From contig OZ345379.1 of the NCBI GenBank assembly GCA_977006965.1, positions 2,108,001-2,172,000 on the forward strand: a stretch of DNA of 64,000 bases, in the 5' to 3' direction. The translations under genes were made by a program, and so were the position numbers. This DNA comes from Phymatolithon calcareum (taxonomy: Eukaryota; Rhodophyta; Florideophyceae; Hapalidiales). The notes under the pieces are model-generated. The model was not told the origin of the DNA, made no database searches, and was given only the letters and a program-made list of their open reading frames with translations. Position 1 is the stretch's first letter, and each line of letters opens with the position of its first letter. This document shows positions 1 to 11,660 of this stretch, piece by piece.

Positions 1-450
1 CTTGTGAGGACGAGGTTGCTTCATATGTCTCATCTGCTTGTGTGCATTAACCTCGGTGGAGGAACGAAACATGGCACCGCATATATGGCAACGATAGCCC
101 GCCATCGGCTCTATGACAGGCGCTTGCTGATGATGGTCGAAGAACATGTTTTGATTGTAGTACGGCTGTTGTCGCTGGTCAACGGGAACAGGTCGAGGAG
201 GGGCCGGTCGGGATCTTGGGCGTGGATGATGCTGCAGTGTGGATGGCTGGCGAAGTGGTAGAGGATTTGGCTGGTCGGTGTTCAGGACTGTGTTCCAGAA
301 ACATGATGTTTTGCGAACTTGAGTTGTGGGTGAAGTGCCGAAGCGGGCATTGACTACCGACATGTCGGAATGCAAGCGTCGACCAGTGGGTTTTCCGATG
401 CGGGACGCAGTGACTATGTCATCCATGGGACGTTCGTCGAAGCGTCCCAT
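1..450 (-). CDS. C2H2 zinc-finger protein, 5' part (runs off left edge)
   Basis: The minus strand is open from a stop at 481-483 down to base 1. The first ATG is at 450-448, with A at -3 and G at +4, giving 150 codons before the window ends. Residues 119-142 form a classical C2H2 finger: Tyr119, Cys121, Cys124, Phe128, His137 and His142, that is Y-x-C-x2-C-x3-F-x8-H-x4-H, with Val in place of the usual Leu. The stretch before it (about residues 70-115) is rich in Pro, Gln, Arg and His and is probably disordered. C2H2 proteins usually bind DNA or RNA in the nucleus; which partner this one has cannot be told from one finger. More fingers may lie beyond the edge. The finger pattern is seen directly; the start codon and the expression of the gene are inferred. 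Confidence 0.72.
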   Translation of the reverse strand, partial: MGRFDERPMDDIVTASRIGKPTGRRLHSDMSVVNARFGTSPTTQVRKTSCFWNTVLNTDQPNPLPLRQPSTLQHHPRPRSRPAPPRPVPVDQRQQPYYNQNMFFDHHQQAPVIEPMAGYRCHICGAMFRSSTEVNAHKQMRHMKQPRPHK

Positions 451-483
451 TGTTCTTAGAGGATGTGCGATCGGTGGTGATCA

Positions 484-1490
484 GTTTTCGGTGCAGTGTG
501 CGCGGCGACGATGATAGCAGCAGGTTGAGTCAGGAAGAATCGGGCGAAAGACCTGTGTGCGCAATTCAAATACGTGTGGCGAAAGGAGGAGGCAATAGTT
601 GATTCAAATCGATCAGCGCGTGATAATAGGAGATAGCAGTTTGCTTCTGACGAGAGCGAACGGTGTATTGCAATAGAAGTACAGAAATGTACAAGTACAG
701 TGGTCGGAGTGTGTGAGAAGCGTGCAAAACCGCAAATTCTTTGGCGGCGGAGGGCATGCAGGGATGGATGATCGGGTTATATACGGCTGCGGCGCAGTGC
801 GGTTAGTGCCGTGTGGTACGAGTGGTATACGAGTGGAGAGAGTTGTGGGAGGTAAAGCAAGTGTGGCAAGAGAGCGTGGACGAGAGTATGAAGAGGGGCT
901 CGAGAGGTGGAATGGGTTTGAAAGCAAAACGGTCACGGAAGCATGAATACACAGTAACGAATCAGAGATAGGGACGGACTTGTGAGCAGAGCACAAATGT
1001 GGCCACGGCGACGTCGCCGTACGGTGGCGGGTTGCACACGCACGATGAGTTGGCGGTGAAAGCAGAATGTGCGAAGGAAGTACGGGTCTTAATTGGTGGA
1101 TGGGCACGAGGTGAGTCGGTGGACGTAGGCGGCACCGGTTCAGCGATGCTGCAAAAACAGTTGTGAAAGTACTGCCAAGCGGCGTGCTTTTGATACGAAG
1201 AGAGCATGTAGGGGATGTACGCCTTCCAACAGTGGCCTCAATATTGCGTTAGTGTGGAACTTGAAGGAGTATGCACCAGGCACAGGCAGGCAGGCGGCTG
1301 GAAGAGCGCAGGGGCGTGATACTGTGCATGCTCCCGTGATTGCTGTATTCGCCCGTAGGAAACGCCCAACATGTGGCAGAGTGTGGGGTAAGGTTAAGCA
1401 GCAACTTTGCCCGCCTTTTGCCGCACACGTCGATACATTGCCACGCGACCATCAAACGACCATAACGGTTCCTCCGCGCATACTGACATC
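484..1490. other. Upstream region of the zinc-finger gene, no gene supported
   Basis: Several frames are open here on both strands (for example 1107-613 minus). Their products are Ser/Pro/Thr-rich low complexity, as expected from an untranslated C/T-rich leader. A TATA-like ATATAAC occurs on the minus strand near 786-775, about 330 bases before the zinc-finger ATG, and could belong to its promoter. That assignment is weak. Confidence 0.3.
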
Positions 1491-1495
1491 AAATA

Positions 1496-1700
1496 GTACT
1501 GTACTGTACTGAGTAGGAGTAATCAGTAGAGAAGTTCACCGAGCACTACTCGTACAGTACAGTAGACCGTAAAGTAGAAATACAGTATTAGTACTGGCGC
1601 TTCAGTGAAGCTCGCCCACCGGTCCACCTTCTGAGCCGCAGTCACAGCGCGTGCGCTTGTACTGTATGGTACTGCTCATGTACAGTACTGTACAGTATTC
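1496..1700. repeat. Cluster of TACTGTAC / GTACAGTA units
   Basis: Short overlapping copies of TACTGTAC and its complement GTACAGTA occur at about 1496-1511, 1551-1564, 1581-1595, 1659-1674 and 1679-1698. The longest runs are two or three units in tandem. The unit is close to self-complementary (GTAC core), so the runs can form small hairpins. The same unit recurs at 2428-2504 and 4231-4310 and singly elsewhere, for example just after the stop of the large polymerase gene. Function unknown. Confidence 0.7.
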
Positions 1701-2427
1701 CTCCATTGGAGCATCATGCATTGGATGCAGCGTATATATACAGTACATTGAAGAGGTCTGATACGGGGGAGACAGGTGCTGGTGCGGGTGAGTTGCCTTC
1801 ATGTTCATATGCTTCAACGTTCCCCTGGTACAATGCGTTACGATGTGGTGGCCGGTACGTGAATAAGTTAGTAATGAATGCCTGCAGATGTCATATTTGC
1901 TGCCCAAATAAGTAAGGGCAGATTGCAAGCCAGCCTCGAGTTTCTTCTTCTTTCGACACCTCTCATGTCAGTCTCGATGGTCGCGATTTCGACGACAAAC
2001 GGGCAGTAGCTGCAGGGTTCCTTATGCAAAACAAAAACGAACGCGGATGCTGCGACACGGCAGTCTTACCGACCTGTCTCTCTTCAATCTGTGCTTTCTT
2101 TCTTCGCCAACGTAAACCTGCTCCCCACATCAAGATAATGGTACACTTTAATAATACAGAAAAATAGGACACAGATACAGTAAAAATAAGGACTACTGTA
2201 TCAATTTCCATCGTTACCAGCAGTGCATCGATCATCATCAGCATCATCATCAATAATGATTACTCCCACCAGCACTACAATCAGTGCTGCGCGAGAACAC
2301 GAGGCGAACTTACTGTAGTTGTCAATTTCGCTGAAAAAGGGATACCGGGCACTAATATATAATAAAATATCAGAAATTACGCTGTTCTAGAGATACAAAC
2401 GCCGTGTGAGAGTCGTTCTACTACTAA

Positions 2428-2504
2428 TACTACTTCATATAGTGTACTGCTACAGTAGTACATACAGTACAGTAGTGGTGCTGATTGTAATACTGTACTG
2501 TACC
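2428..2504. repeat. Second TACTGTAC / GTACAGTA cluster
   Basis: Alternating ACTACT, GTACTGC, TACAGTAGTACA and TACTGTACTGTACC units fill this stretch. It is the same motif as at 1496-1700, and no gene overlaps it. Confidence 0.65.
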
Positions 2505-5500
2505 CAGAAGGCCGCAGGTAGTAGCACAAAACCATAAGATACACAGTCCTGTACTTATCCATGGCGATGGAATGTCGATGCGCGAGGAGTTGGAAGGTAC
2601 ACGGTGTCCTCCAGATAGTGGGAGTCTGCAGCCATGACGGCGGTTGAGGTGCAGGGCGATGGGTTTGCAGCACCCAATAAGGGTTTTGGAAACCTGTGAT
2701 CGTGATCTATCCAGTTCTCTGCACTTCTACTGCAGTGTCGCAGAGCCATGCAGAGTGCCGCCTGAACTGCCCGGGTTCAATAGGCCCTCTCATCCTACTG
2801 TCAGGGTTGTTCACCGTTTTCCTAGCTCGAAATTCGCATATATATCATTTCATTCTCTCCTCTGCATGTTTGACCTAAACCGACACCATGGGTCCGTGTG
2901 TACGTTGTGTCTCCAATCCGGTAACATATTATATCGTATATATATCAAAATCCAAGCTGCATGAAGCAATTCATATCGAATCGCTCACGAGAGGTTCAAA
3001 ACCTCCCTCCCGAGATCAGCCTATTTTTATGTCCAATCACACGACTCTACCAGATACGGCTCTCGCCGTCCGATTCGTTTCAAACAGCAATAAAAGGAGA
3101 CAGGTGAACCGTGTAAGCACTATAATCTTACTTGAATATTATTTTTTAGAATAATATTCTTGTTTTGTACAATTGAACAGTACACAAAGAGACAGGTCAA
3201 CCATATACTGTAAGGACCAGAGGAGTATTCACATTCATAAATTTATTCCTTTTCTAGTTTTCTTTGTATACACTGGCAACCTTAGTTGTGTTTGCCCGCA
3301 ACAAATCAGATTCATCTCCTTTCTAGTTCACTGCTCTCGGGAGCGTCCAAAACTGGTCACTCGTCAAACGCAGCGCATGCACAGAAACAGCCCGTCGTTT
3401 AGCGCGTTAATCTGGTCTTGAAGTGCCATGCGCACCATTAGATCGCATGGAGAAGAAATACGTTTCTGCTTCAAAACAACAACACACTGTAGTAGAGCAC
3501 AAGGGCCGAGCGTGAAGAAACTGAGTCGGGACAGCATACTGCGAAAATGTACGAGATATCCAATTTGTCGTAAAATCACTCCACTGCGACTTCATATGCT
3601 ACAAGAGGGAGCGAGGCCGGAGGAGCACAACCGCGCAGTATGCACGTGTAGGATCGGAGGCTTTTTTGTGCAACGACAGCGTCCAGCGATATACAGGTCC
3701 TGTGCGATATGCTACAGTACCTATCAAATTTAGGAGACTTTTCTCTAAAGTCTCTTCTTCTCTAGACAAGAGAATGCTGCAAGCCGCAAAGCTGTCTGGT
3801 CAGATAGAGCACAAATGGAACAGAAAAAAGCATGCGGAAATATTCTGTATTGGACGCATCTGTTTCCAAAACAGAGACGACTTCACTCACAAATTTGCAT
3901 GTGAAGTGAAAAATTCGACAGCGACGAAGCCCAGACGCAACATGTGGAAGCAAAAGCAAGCCAAACGATACGGTAGCGATGGATACAGAAGTCGCTGGAC
4001 GAGACCAATATTTTTCCCAAAGAATTCACTCGATTGACGTCCATATTTTCGAAAGAACGAGCGGGCTCAGATGTTCTGGAAAACAACGTACACATTCTCT
4101 ACCTCTAACGCCTCTTCCCAAGCTTAAGGCTTAAGATTCTTTGGTCCCACTGCAGTCAAGTGGTCAGGTGTGCCCAGTGCCATCGTTTTTCAATTTCACA
4201 ATAAAGTTTCGCACTCTGCCGGTAGTTTGCAACACTGTACATTCTCGAGTACACACTGTACTGTACAGCTTGCAGGGCCGCACAATTGCGGCTGTGGATA
4301 CTGTACACTCTTTCCACAAGCAGCGTGACGACGCCAAGTCACGCTGTCGTTCGCAGAGCACGTGTGCATGTGCTGCACACTGCGGTGCCTCATGATCATC
4401 TCAAGATGATCCGTTCACAGCGGAATGGAGAGAACAATGATAATAATTATTGTAAATTATTTGCAATTCATCGTCCACAAGTGTCATATGATTTTCCAAT
4501 GAAATTTCATCACCCAGCACAATCCATGCTCAAATCCCGGAGACCAATCGTTCTGCGTGTCATAGTCTAGCTGATAGTTGGTGTCCACCCTGAAATTTGA
4601 AAACTATGATACTTCATCTTCAAATTCCCATCCTCTTGATGTCCACACTTACAGTGTGGAAAGCCGACAACCAACGATAGCAACCCATACGTAAAGCATT
4701 GACAGAGGGACACGAATTTGTTTGAGACAGGTAGCATATGCGACTAATACTATCAGTGCGCGCTACCACAAAGACCAAAACATTTCTCGACTGAGAATCA
4801 TTCTCACCAACAGCATGATAAAGTCGTGTCTCGCACTGCTTGCCAGCCAGCACATTTACAAGGGTTTTGTCTGTTGTCAAAGAGCCATCGACCCGCCATT
4901 TATTCTTATACACATAATATCATGGGCGGCATAGTTACAGTACCTGTTCACAATCGTAGGCATAAGTAGCAATCTTTGTTGGTGGAATCGTGACTCTTTT
5001 TCGAAAAGAGATCGTAGGGTTCGAAACAACATTTTGTTGTGAGCATTATTGAGAAGAACCCGTGCCAGTTTTCCGTAGCACGTACCATCAGTGTGCAACT
5101 TTTACCTGTGTAAATTTTTTATGAATTCATCTTAGTCATTCAGTTTTCAAAACTTCTAGATCCCCTCAATTTTCTAGAAGTCCTTGACTCTAGCTCCTCC
5201 TACTACTGCACAGTGCTCGTAATTAGGTGTATCAATGCCACCGGACGCGTCCTAGAGACACGGCATGTCTCGCTGTCATTCCTCATCACAAACCAATTCG
5301 GATAGAGACGCCTGGCGTTGAGACAACGACCAAAGAACATCCACGGTATTCACGTATCTTCTTCTCACTCACCAATACAAATCTGTGCTATATTCATGAA
5401 CTCGTTTTAAACCTGTCATTCTACTTCTCCGCCTCACGGGAACGGATGTCTTCACTAAATTTTGCTTGTAAGTGAACGGCTAGTTCTCGGATGAGCGTCA

Positions 5501-6129
5501 CAGCAGTAAGTTTTGTGATCCGTTGGCACACGCACGTAGCCACAGGAGCGCACAAAAATGGCCAATTGATCCTCACTAGCTTGTTTAACGCCTATGAACT
5601 GTACTGGAAAGTTTGTTACAATTTGACACGTTCCGGTTTAGTACCAGTCTGCATGATGCAGGACCAGAGGAATCATAATTTAGCTCCGCAAACTCGTACT
5701 CTTCATGCAACGCAATGGAACATTCTCCTACCCGCCCGTCCTCCCAACCTTCACGATAATGCAACATATTTTACCTTCATCATTGCCTGAATTGGTCACA
5801 CTCCAGTCTTGCCGCAGTCCCCAGACTTGTCGGGCAATAACATCTACTGTGCTGTATACATTCCTAAGTAAATACAAAGACCGTTTCTGGAATACCCACG
5901 CTTTCGAAATCTGCTCGAGCAGCGGGGTTATTTTCGTGGCCCCCCAAGAGGAGACTAATTCTGCCAGACGTCTCGCGGAGCCAAAATGCTGATGAAGAAA
6001 GCGCGTTTTCACAATGAGGGTGTGCTGGGCAAGTTACATAACTCATCAGTTTTTCGCTAAATTGACGAGAACGTCATTGTCTCGTCTCTCAACATATCAT
6101 CGGTAGCAAGCAATGTCGCTGCCGAACTT
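2505..6129. other. Long region without a supportable gene
   Basis: All open frames here are below about 125 codons, overlap each other on both strands and show no domain, signal peptide or biased composition that I recognise. The longest, 3666-4037 plus (123 codons), reads as Lys/Arg-rich sequence without a motif. Apart from the TACTGTAC cluster at 4231-4310 I see nothing. Old, unrecognisable transposon remains are the likely content. Confidence 0.4.
4231..4310. repeat. Third TACTGTAC cluster
   Basis: CACTGTACA, GAGTACACACTGTACTGTAC and ATACTGTACAC lie within 80 bases. Same unit as at 1496-1700. Confidence 0.6.
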
Positions 6130-7340
6130 GCAAAACAAACGGCGGCGTATGACTTGAAGCTTGAATGGGAGCTGGCTTCGATTATGCGGCCCAGGACAGG
6201 GCTATGGTCTTGTCCAGAGCTCGTCAAGCCTCTGCAGAACACACCGCAAATGTTTCATGACGTATACCCGCAATATTTTGACTAGTTTGATACAAGGGCC
6301 TTCTATTGAATTGAAGAATCTGAAGGGAGGAGCGCATCTCGCAGATGACGAAGGTATATGAGACGATCTTAGAATTCTTCATTTTAGGAGCTAACGAGAT
6401 GCGGGCTGTTCGTGTCCTATTGCGCTCGAAAATACGACTTGGAATAACGCATTTTTCTGTCCGCGTTTTTCCAGGAATGGACGCTTGAGGAAAGCAGCCA
6501 TTGGTGCAAGTAAGACGAGGAACATCGAACAACCACAGTACAAAAGCACCAAGTTTGCTCTGCGAGGTTAGAGGGTATTGCAGCTTCACGAAACTACAAC
6601 AGAAAAACTACCATGGACCCTAAATTACGCATCATCAGCGCTCTAGTATTTCTTGACTCATCTTGTCTTACAATTGCCTGCACTATTACGGGATTGCGAT
6701 ATTCGGATAAACAATCTAGTGTGGGCATGTTCACTTGCACCGCGACGCAATTAAGTAGGATGTGGAAGTAGATGTCGCGGCAGGACCTTGCATTGCTCAT
6801 GTCATTCAATGGGAATTAATTCTATCCTTTTTTATCCAGGCTCTTCGCCAGAAAAAATGCCCGCAACGAAATTTAGCAGAGGACTTTGGATAGGCGCCTT
6901 TGAATGTCGAGAGCCAGTGCGGTGGCAGCGGAGGTTTATTGAGCCATTATCGGTAACTGGTCCGTATCATACCTAACTACCATTGTGGTGGTTAGACGGC
7001 AAAAGGGGGAGAAAACCAAGAATTGTTTTCAAGAGGGTATGAACACTTTTGGAAAACCTGGCGAGGAGAAGGTTCACATGGCGGCGCAGGTTGGTTATCT
7101 TGTCCAACATAGTATAGCTCTACTCGGCCTCACAGGCCCGTCCACTGCACGCCACGTTTTTATCTTTTTTCACACTGACTAGCAGACAATGCTCTCAAGA
7201 TTTCGCTTCGGATTGTCAGGAGATTTCGATCGTGGGTATCGGACGGAACATTCTGTTATAAGTCCGTTCTTTATGTTTGTTATTCTGGGATATCCTGAAA
7301 CATTCGGCTAGATATTGGAGAACACGTATAGCTTCTCAGG
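6130..7340 (+). repeat. Dispersed repeat family, copy 1
   Basis: This stretch is collinear with 19870-20975. Shared landmarks in the same order are a segment with ACTTGAAGCTTGAA, ACAAGGGCCTTCTATTGA, CATCTC(G/T)CAGATGACGAAGG, TTCGCCAGAAAAA, GGTTATCTTGTCCAACAT (GGTAACTATC... in copy 2) and GGCTAGATATTGGAGAA. The copies differ by many substitutions and small indels. In both copies short open pieces remain, but they are shifted relative to each other, so any gene is dead. I do not recognise the product; the stretch could be part of a LINE or an unknown transposon. Confidence 0.6.
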
Positions 7341-7989
7341 GCACTGCCATCCCATTTCCTAAACGGATTACATTACACTATCATCGCTTCTGACATCTGG
7401 ATCTCCAAGGCCAGAAGTTTGTCTATCGCCGATTTGTTTCTTCTTCCCAAGATTCACACACTTTTGGACTTGTTAATTTTCGTTGTAGTGTTTTCAGATT
7501 CTCTTCCGCAACCTCGTTGAAATTTCAATGTAAGACTCTGGGCTTCGTGACGGGAGGGGACCAAAGAAGCACTTAATCGGTGTTTCCTGAACGGAATCTG
7601 AATTATAGGATATGCTTTCTTGCTAGTATCGGCGGCAATGTTTGTCTCATTTTCTTATTCGTTTTTGAACCATTCTTGATTGTGGCGGCGGCTGTCATGT
7701 TTTGGGGCTTCCAACCCGCATACGGCTAGCTCAGTACAGCCTCGTAGGAGCCCGAGCTCCTACAGATAGTGGGTATCCCTTTCCACATGCTGCATGTCCG
7801 CGTCTTTTTTTGCGTAGTTTGTTTTCTTCTTGGTTTCCTCCTTCTCTCGCAAAAGCCTCCGCGCGAAGTGCTCTCCAAGTTGCGCTCTTCTAAGCTTAGG
7901 TGGCGTATTTCTGCAAAGGGCTCGCATTTGGGCGAGCAATGTTCCGCTTAGCTGCCGAAGGAAACGGAACAGACCCTAAGCTTGGTAAA
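7341..7989. other. No gene supported
   Basis: Only short open frames (7702-7893, 7769-7951, 7900-8223 plus) without recognisable content. The last one overlaps the LINE 3' end that follows, in another frame. Confidence 0.35.
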
Positions 7990-8290
7990 CCAATCAGCTT
8001 GCCGCAGAATGTTGCTCACTGGTGGCAGGTTTTCAAGATGGTTCGGTTGATTACGACCCTGTATGCAAGGCCTGCTCAGTGGGAACCAAGGAGACTGTCG
8101 AGCATCTACTCCTACGCTATAGTGGACGGACTGTATCAAGACGCAAGACTATTGGTAGAGTTGGCACCAAAACGGGAGAGGAAATTTGCAATGAGAAACC
8201 GCTCGAAGTACTCAAATTTGTGAACGATGAGGGGCTGTTTAGAAACATTCCTAGTCACTAACTCAAGTGAGCGTTTTTCTGCAATAAAGA
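7990..8290 (+). mobile_element. LINE 3' end (RNase H-bearing family), fragment
   Basis: Nearly identical to 57422-57720: same CACTGGTGGCAGGTTTT, CAAGGCCTGCTCAGTGGGAA and GCAATAAAGAAA landmarks. The frame 8022-8261 encodes the end of a LINE ORF2 with the usual cysteine/histidine cluster (CKAC, then KETVEHLLLR); the final Cys of that cluster, present at 57.5 kb, is Tyr here. It ends with an A-rich AATAAAGAAATAAA tail. The upstream RNase H part is missing, so this is a 5'-truncated insertion. Confidence 0.75.
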
Positions 8291-8681
8291 AATAAACCTG
8301 CGCTTCGACTGAGTTTGTTTTTGACGAAAGCTGTATCGCGTACCGATCTGCATTGCACAAGAGCCTTGATAATTACTATGTTCTTGGAGTACCAAATCCT
8401 TTCGCTTGGATTCTCAGGTCTTTTGACCTCGTGATTAATCACTTCGTGGTGTTGATGCGCTTAGTTGGTTACGCCCATGCTGTTGATCTTGGTTCGAAGG
8501 TATTCCAGTCGGCGGGTTTCGTGGAGCTCCTGGCCTAAGAGCCGGAATTTGCGGTTGAATAATCCGGAACAAGTAAGAACGCCATCTTCTTTAGCCCAGC
8601 TCGTAGCCTAGTCCAAAAGCCATGGCATGCCGTCGGAGTTAGCGGCTTGGAAGTGAGCGTCTTTCGCGAATAATATTGTAG

Positions 8682-8979
8682 TGTAATGCCTTTGAGTGGG
8701 CATTATGATACGCCCCTCAGCGAGATATTTTCACTGCACGTTAGACAATCATCGCTGCGCACCTCCAGAAGATTTAGTACAAATAGCTCGCCTAGTTGAC
8801 GTAGGATATCGAGGGAAGAGAGAACACCCAGCGCACAACCTCACTCAACACATTAGTGGAGACACTCACCGTCTCCACGGGCACGCGTTTCCGAATAAAC
8901 GAACCCACACAGATGCGGGGTGCCCTCTAGTGTGCCTTTGTGACACACTTAACGATGTACTAACAACGCGTACGTTACA
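8682..8979 (+). repeat. 5' LTR
   Basis: 298 bases, starting TGTAATGCC and ending TACGTTACA. It contains AATAAACGAACCC, a likely polyadenylation signal, near 8894. It differs from the 3' LTR by substitutions, by a roughly 27-base insertion near 8828 (CCCAGCGCACAACCTCACTC region) and by lacking a roughly 14-base piece that the 3' LTR has, so the element is not recent. Confidence 0.9.
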
Positions 8980-8997
8980 TGGTCGATCTGCTACTCG
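8980..8997 (+). other. Possible primer-binding site
   Basis: The bases right after the 5' LTR read TGGTCGATCTGCTACTCG. LTR elements often start the site with TGG, the complement of the tRNA CCA end. The tRNA was not identified. Confidence 0.35.
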
Positions 8998-9135
8998 TTT
9001 TCAAACTTCGCGCATAGCTCTTGCCTTGCGCTCACCCCGTTGCACACTTTCCCGCTTCGCGCCTCGCAACAACGCAAACGCCGTTTCGCCGTTCTGGTAC
9101 TTGCTTCCCCGTTTCGTTTCATCCTGTGTACAACT

Positions 9136-9801
9136 ATGGCAACGACCAACACGGTGGAACAAAACTACATGGCGCGACAATATATTGTCACCCAGCAAAA
9201 CCTCAACGACACCTTCGTCTATCGTCCCGATATGGACACTTCGTACTGCATCTCGGACGCGGCAGACTTATGTCCTGACCTCAATGTCCGCAACTCAGTG
9301 GATATCGCTCGTCCCCTCACCACCGAAAATCAGAACTGCCGTCCCATTCAGGACGTCGTGGAGGAGCACATGGCGTCACACGAACCCACTGAAGGGCCCC
9401 AAACACCATATTCGTCTGTCTGTCTTTTGAAATTCGCTCTCTCCAACGATCGCATGTACACGAAGCCAACGGCAGACCTCACCAGCGCTCTTTCTCGCTA
9501 TTTCGAACCTCCAACTATGGACGACAATGAGCATTTGACAGCCCATTTGGCCAAGGAGGAAGACTTGCTTAGCCGCAGAGATGTTCGCGTTTCATCCGAC
9601 TCTCCTAATGAGGAGATGTACGGCACTACCACTCTGGCTGACAAAAAAGTTTCTGGTGCTGTCGAAGACGTCATCGTTGCTCGACTTTTCGACTCCTTAC
9701 GTCCATCCGAGCCGGATTTGATCGAGCATTTGGACCGCCTAATCTTGTACTGGGGTGAGTCAAACAGGACTCTAACCGCTCTTATTGAATCCATACACTA
9801 G
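9136..9801 (+). pseudogene. gag-like frame of the LTR element
   Basis: An open frame of 222 codons begins at the ATG at 9136 (start MATTNTVEQ) and ends at 9799-9801. The sequence is acidic and polar without a signal peptide. Position (first gene after the 5' LTR, before the zinc knuckle) is the reason for the call; I see no residue-level match to a known capsid. A second, shifted open stretch follows (9925-10233). Gag was therefore probably longer and is now broken by a stop and a frameshift. Confidence 0.55.
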
Positions 9802-10187
9802 TACGAACGCAAGATGAACTCTTCAACGGCTTCTTCGTTATCCGCACATGGATTTGCCCTCATCAGGCACTACCAGGGGAAGGTTGAGGCTCGTTAATCT
9901 CGCTCTACTGCACGTGCCTACAGTTTGTACGACTCCACCACATATCTCCGCTCCGCACGTCCGCACACTGTCTCTGAAGAACCTTCCACAAAGCGTATCC
10001 GGTCTTTACAGGTCCGTCGGGACAGTGAACATCCGACCTTCATTCCGTCCATAGCGAAAATCTCCGTTGTTGCTACAACTTCAATCGCAAAAATTTATTC
10101 TGTTGCAGACACCCTCGAGAGCATGTACCAGCGCAGGGCGGCCGATATTCCCAGGAAATCGACACGAACTCCCCATCGCCCGCGACA

Positions 10188-10868
10188 AAACGCCCCGCGC
10201 ATTGTTTCAGATGTGGAAGTCCGTCTCATCTAATCTCCGGATGCACCATAGAAGACGATAATATCGCCAAGAATATGCGCGAAAAGAATTCGGACAATCT
10301 CGGCTTTCAGCCGTATTGCCGTTTTGCAGAACACGGGACGTCTCTAGCATATACTTGGAGCTTCGCGAGATCCGTTGGCCGAAATCGCGGCTTCAACCTC
10401 TTCCTGACCAACAAAAAAACTAGCACGGGCTACTGGTGTGCCAGCCGAAAGCAACATCCGTGGCCAATGGTTGTCTGTTCTGACCATATCACGTGCGGTG
10501 TGTCTACCTATGCTCAAAGGAAGTACAACTCGCGGTTTATAACGTCCATTAAGCTTTTCAACTCCGTCCACGGCTCTCTCACTGCGCTTTTCGACACTGG
10601 AGCTGAACGCACGGGCATTTCTTACAGCCCTTTTCAACTAATGCAGGCTGGAAAAACAAATCTTCTCCGTTACAACCCTTCTATACGTCTTCATGGAGCA
10701 AATGGCTCTCTTCTCTTCATCAAATGTGCTCTTCGCTTTCCGCTGTCTCTCACCAGTCGTATTTTTGTCACCACGGACGTTACTGTTTGCGATACTCTAT
10801 CTCATGACTTTATTCTCGGGCTCGACGTTCTCATCAGCACCCAGGCAGTTATTAACTTGCACGCCTAA
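10188..10868 (+). pseudogene. Zinc knuckle and retropepsin (NC-PR) of the LTR element
   Basis: The frame that holds the open stretch 10275-10868 is already open at 10188. There it reads HCFRCGSPSHLISGC, a CCHC zinc knuckle (C-x2-C-x4-H-x4-C) near 10200-10245. Downstream comes an aspartic protease with LTALFDTGAE (10576-10608), the DTG active site, and FILGLDVL near the end, the usual second signature. The frame stops at 10866-10868. A small open stretch in another frame (10875-11174) links it to the RT. Known role: nucleocapsid RNA binding and polyprotein cleavage; dead here. Confidence 0.8.
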
Positions 10869-11273
10869 TCAGTCATGTTTCGCTCACCGGACCCTTCGGT
10901 ATCCCCAGAATATGCTTATTTCGTTACTGTTCCTACCCCGGAAACCTATCTCACAGTCTCGGAGGATGTGAACATTCTCCCACATGAACAGAAACTCGAC
11001 ATCGCTCAGTGCTCCTCCAAGCCTCATTCGCCTGTCATGGAGGCTTTTCAAAACGTTAAGTCCACAGCCCAATTTCATAGCTGCGTTTCTAATGCGGCAC
11101 GCACTGATGTGCGCATTTCGATTGCGAACACGAAGACCCTTCCCGCAGTGCTCCCGAAAAGTTTACGTTTATGAATTATTCACAACTATTCTGACGTCAA
11201 TGTTGTCTCCATCGGTACTATACGCGAATCTGATCGACGCGACGACCTTGAATTCGACGAGGTCCCGAAAGAG

Positions 11274-11660
11274 GTGTCACTACCTCCCATCTTTCACGTT
11301 CCTGATGACACTTCTTTCCTCTTTGGAGAGGAAACTGCGAAACTTCCCTCCGATTCCGAGTTTAATACAGCTTTTACACCCGGTTTGACACCTGAACAAA
11401 GTGAAAAACTGAGGACTGTGCTTAGATCTAACGATGTCTTTCACCCCGATCCTTCAGCTCATCTATCGATGAAAAATGTGCCACTTGTACGTATCGGTAC
11501 CGGATCGTCTCAGTCTATAGGCTGTCAACCATTTCGCAGCCATCCTATTGCGCAAAAGCGTATTGAGGAGAAGGTACACCACATGCTTGACAAAGGGATG
11601 ATTCAGTAGAGCACCGCCAAATGGTCTTTTCCTGTTGTGCTTGCCGCTAAACCGAATGGA
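11274..11660 (+). pseudogene. N-terminal part of a gypsy-type reverse transcriptase
   Basis: The frame reads LTPEQSEKLRTVLRSNDVF, then CQPFRSHPIAQKRIEEKV and MLDKGMIQ, a TAG at 11607-11609, then AKWSFPVVLAAKPNGK. This is the typical lead-in of Ty3/gypsy RT (proline/arginine-rich entry, deliberate ML-KG-I, S-W-SPVVLV-KKDG). The polymerase boxes A-E that should follow are destroyed by stops and frameshifts. Confidence 0.75.

Noticed and set aside
613-1107. 164-codon minus-strand frame
   Set aside because: Ser/Pro/Thr low complexity over a C/T-rich leader region; no domain, and other frames are open too.
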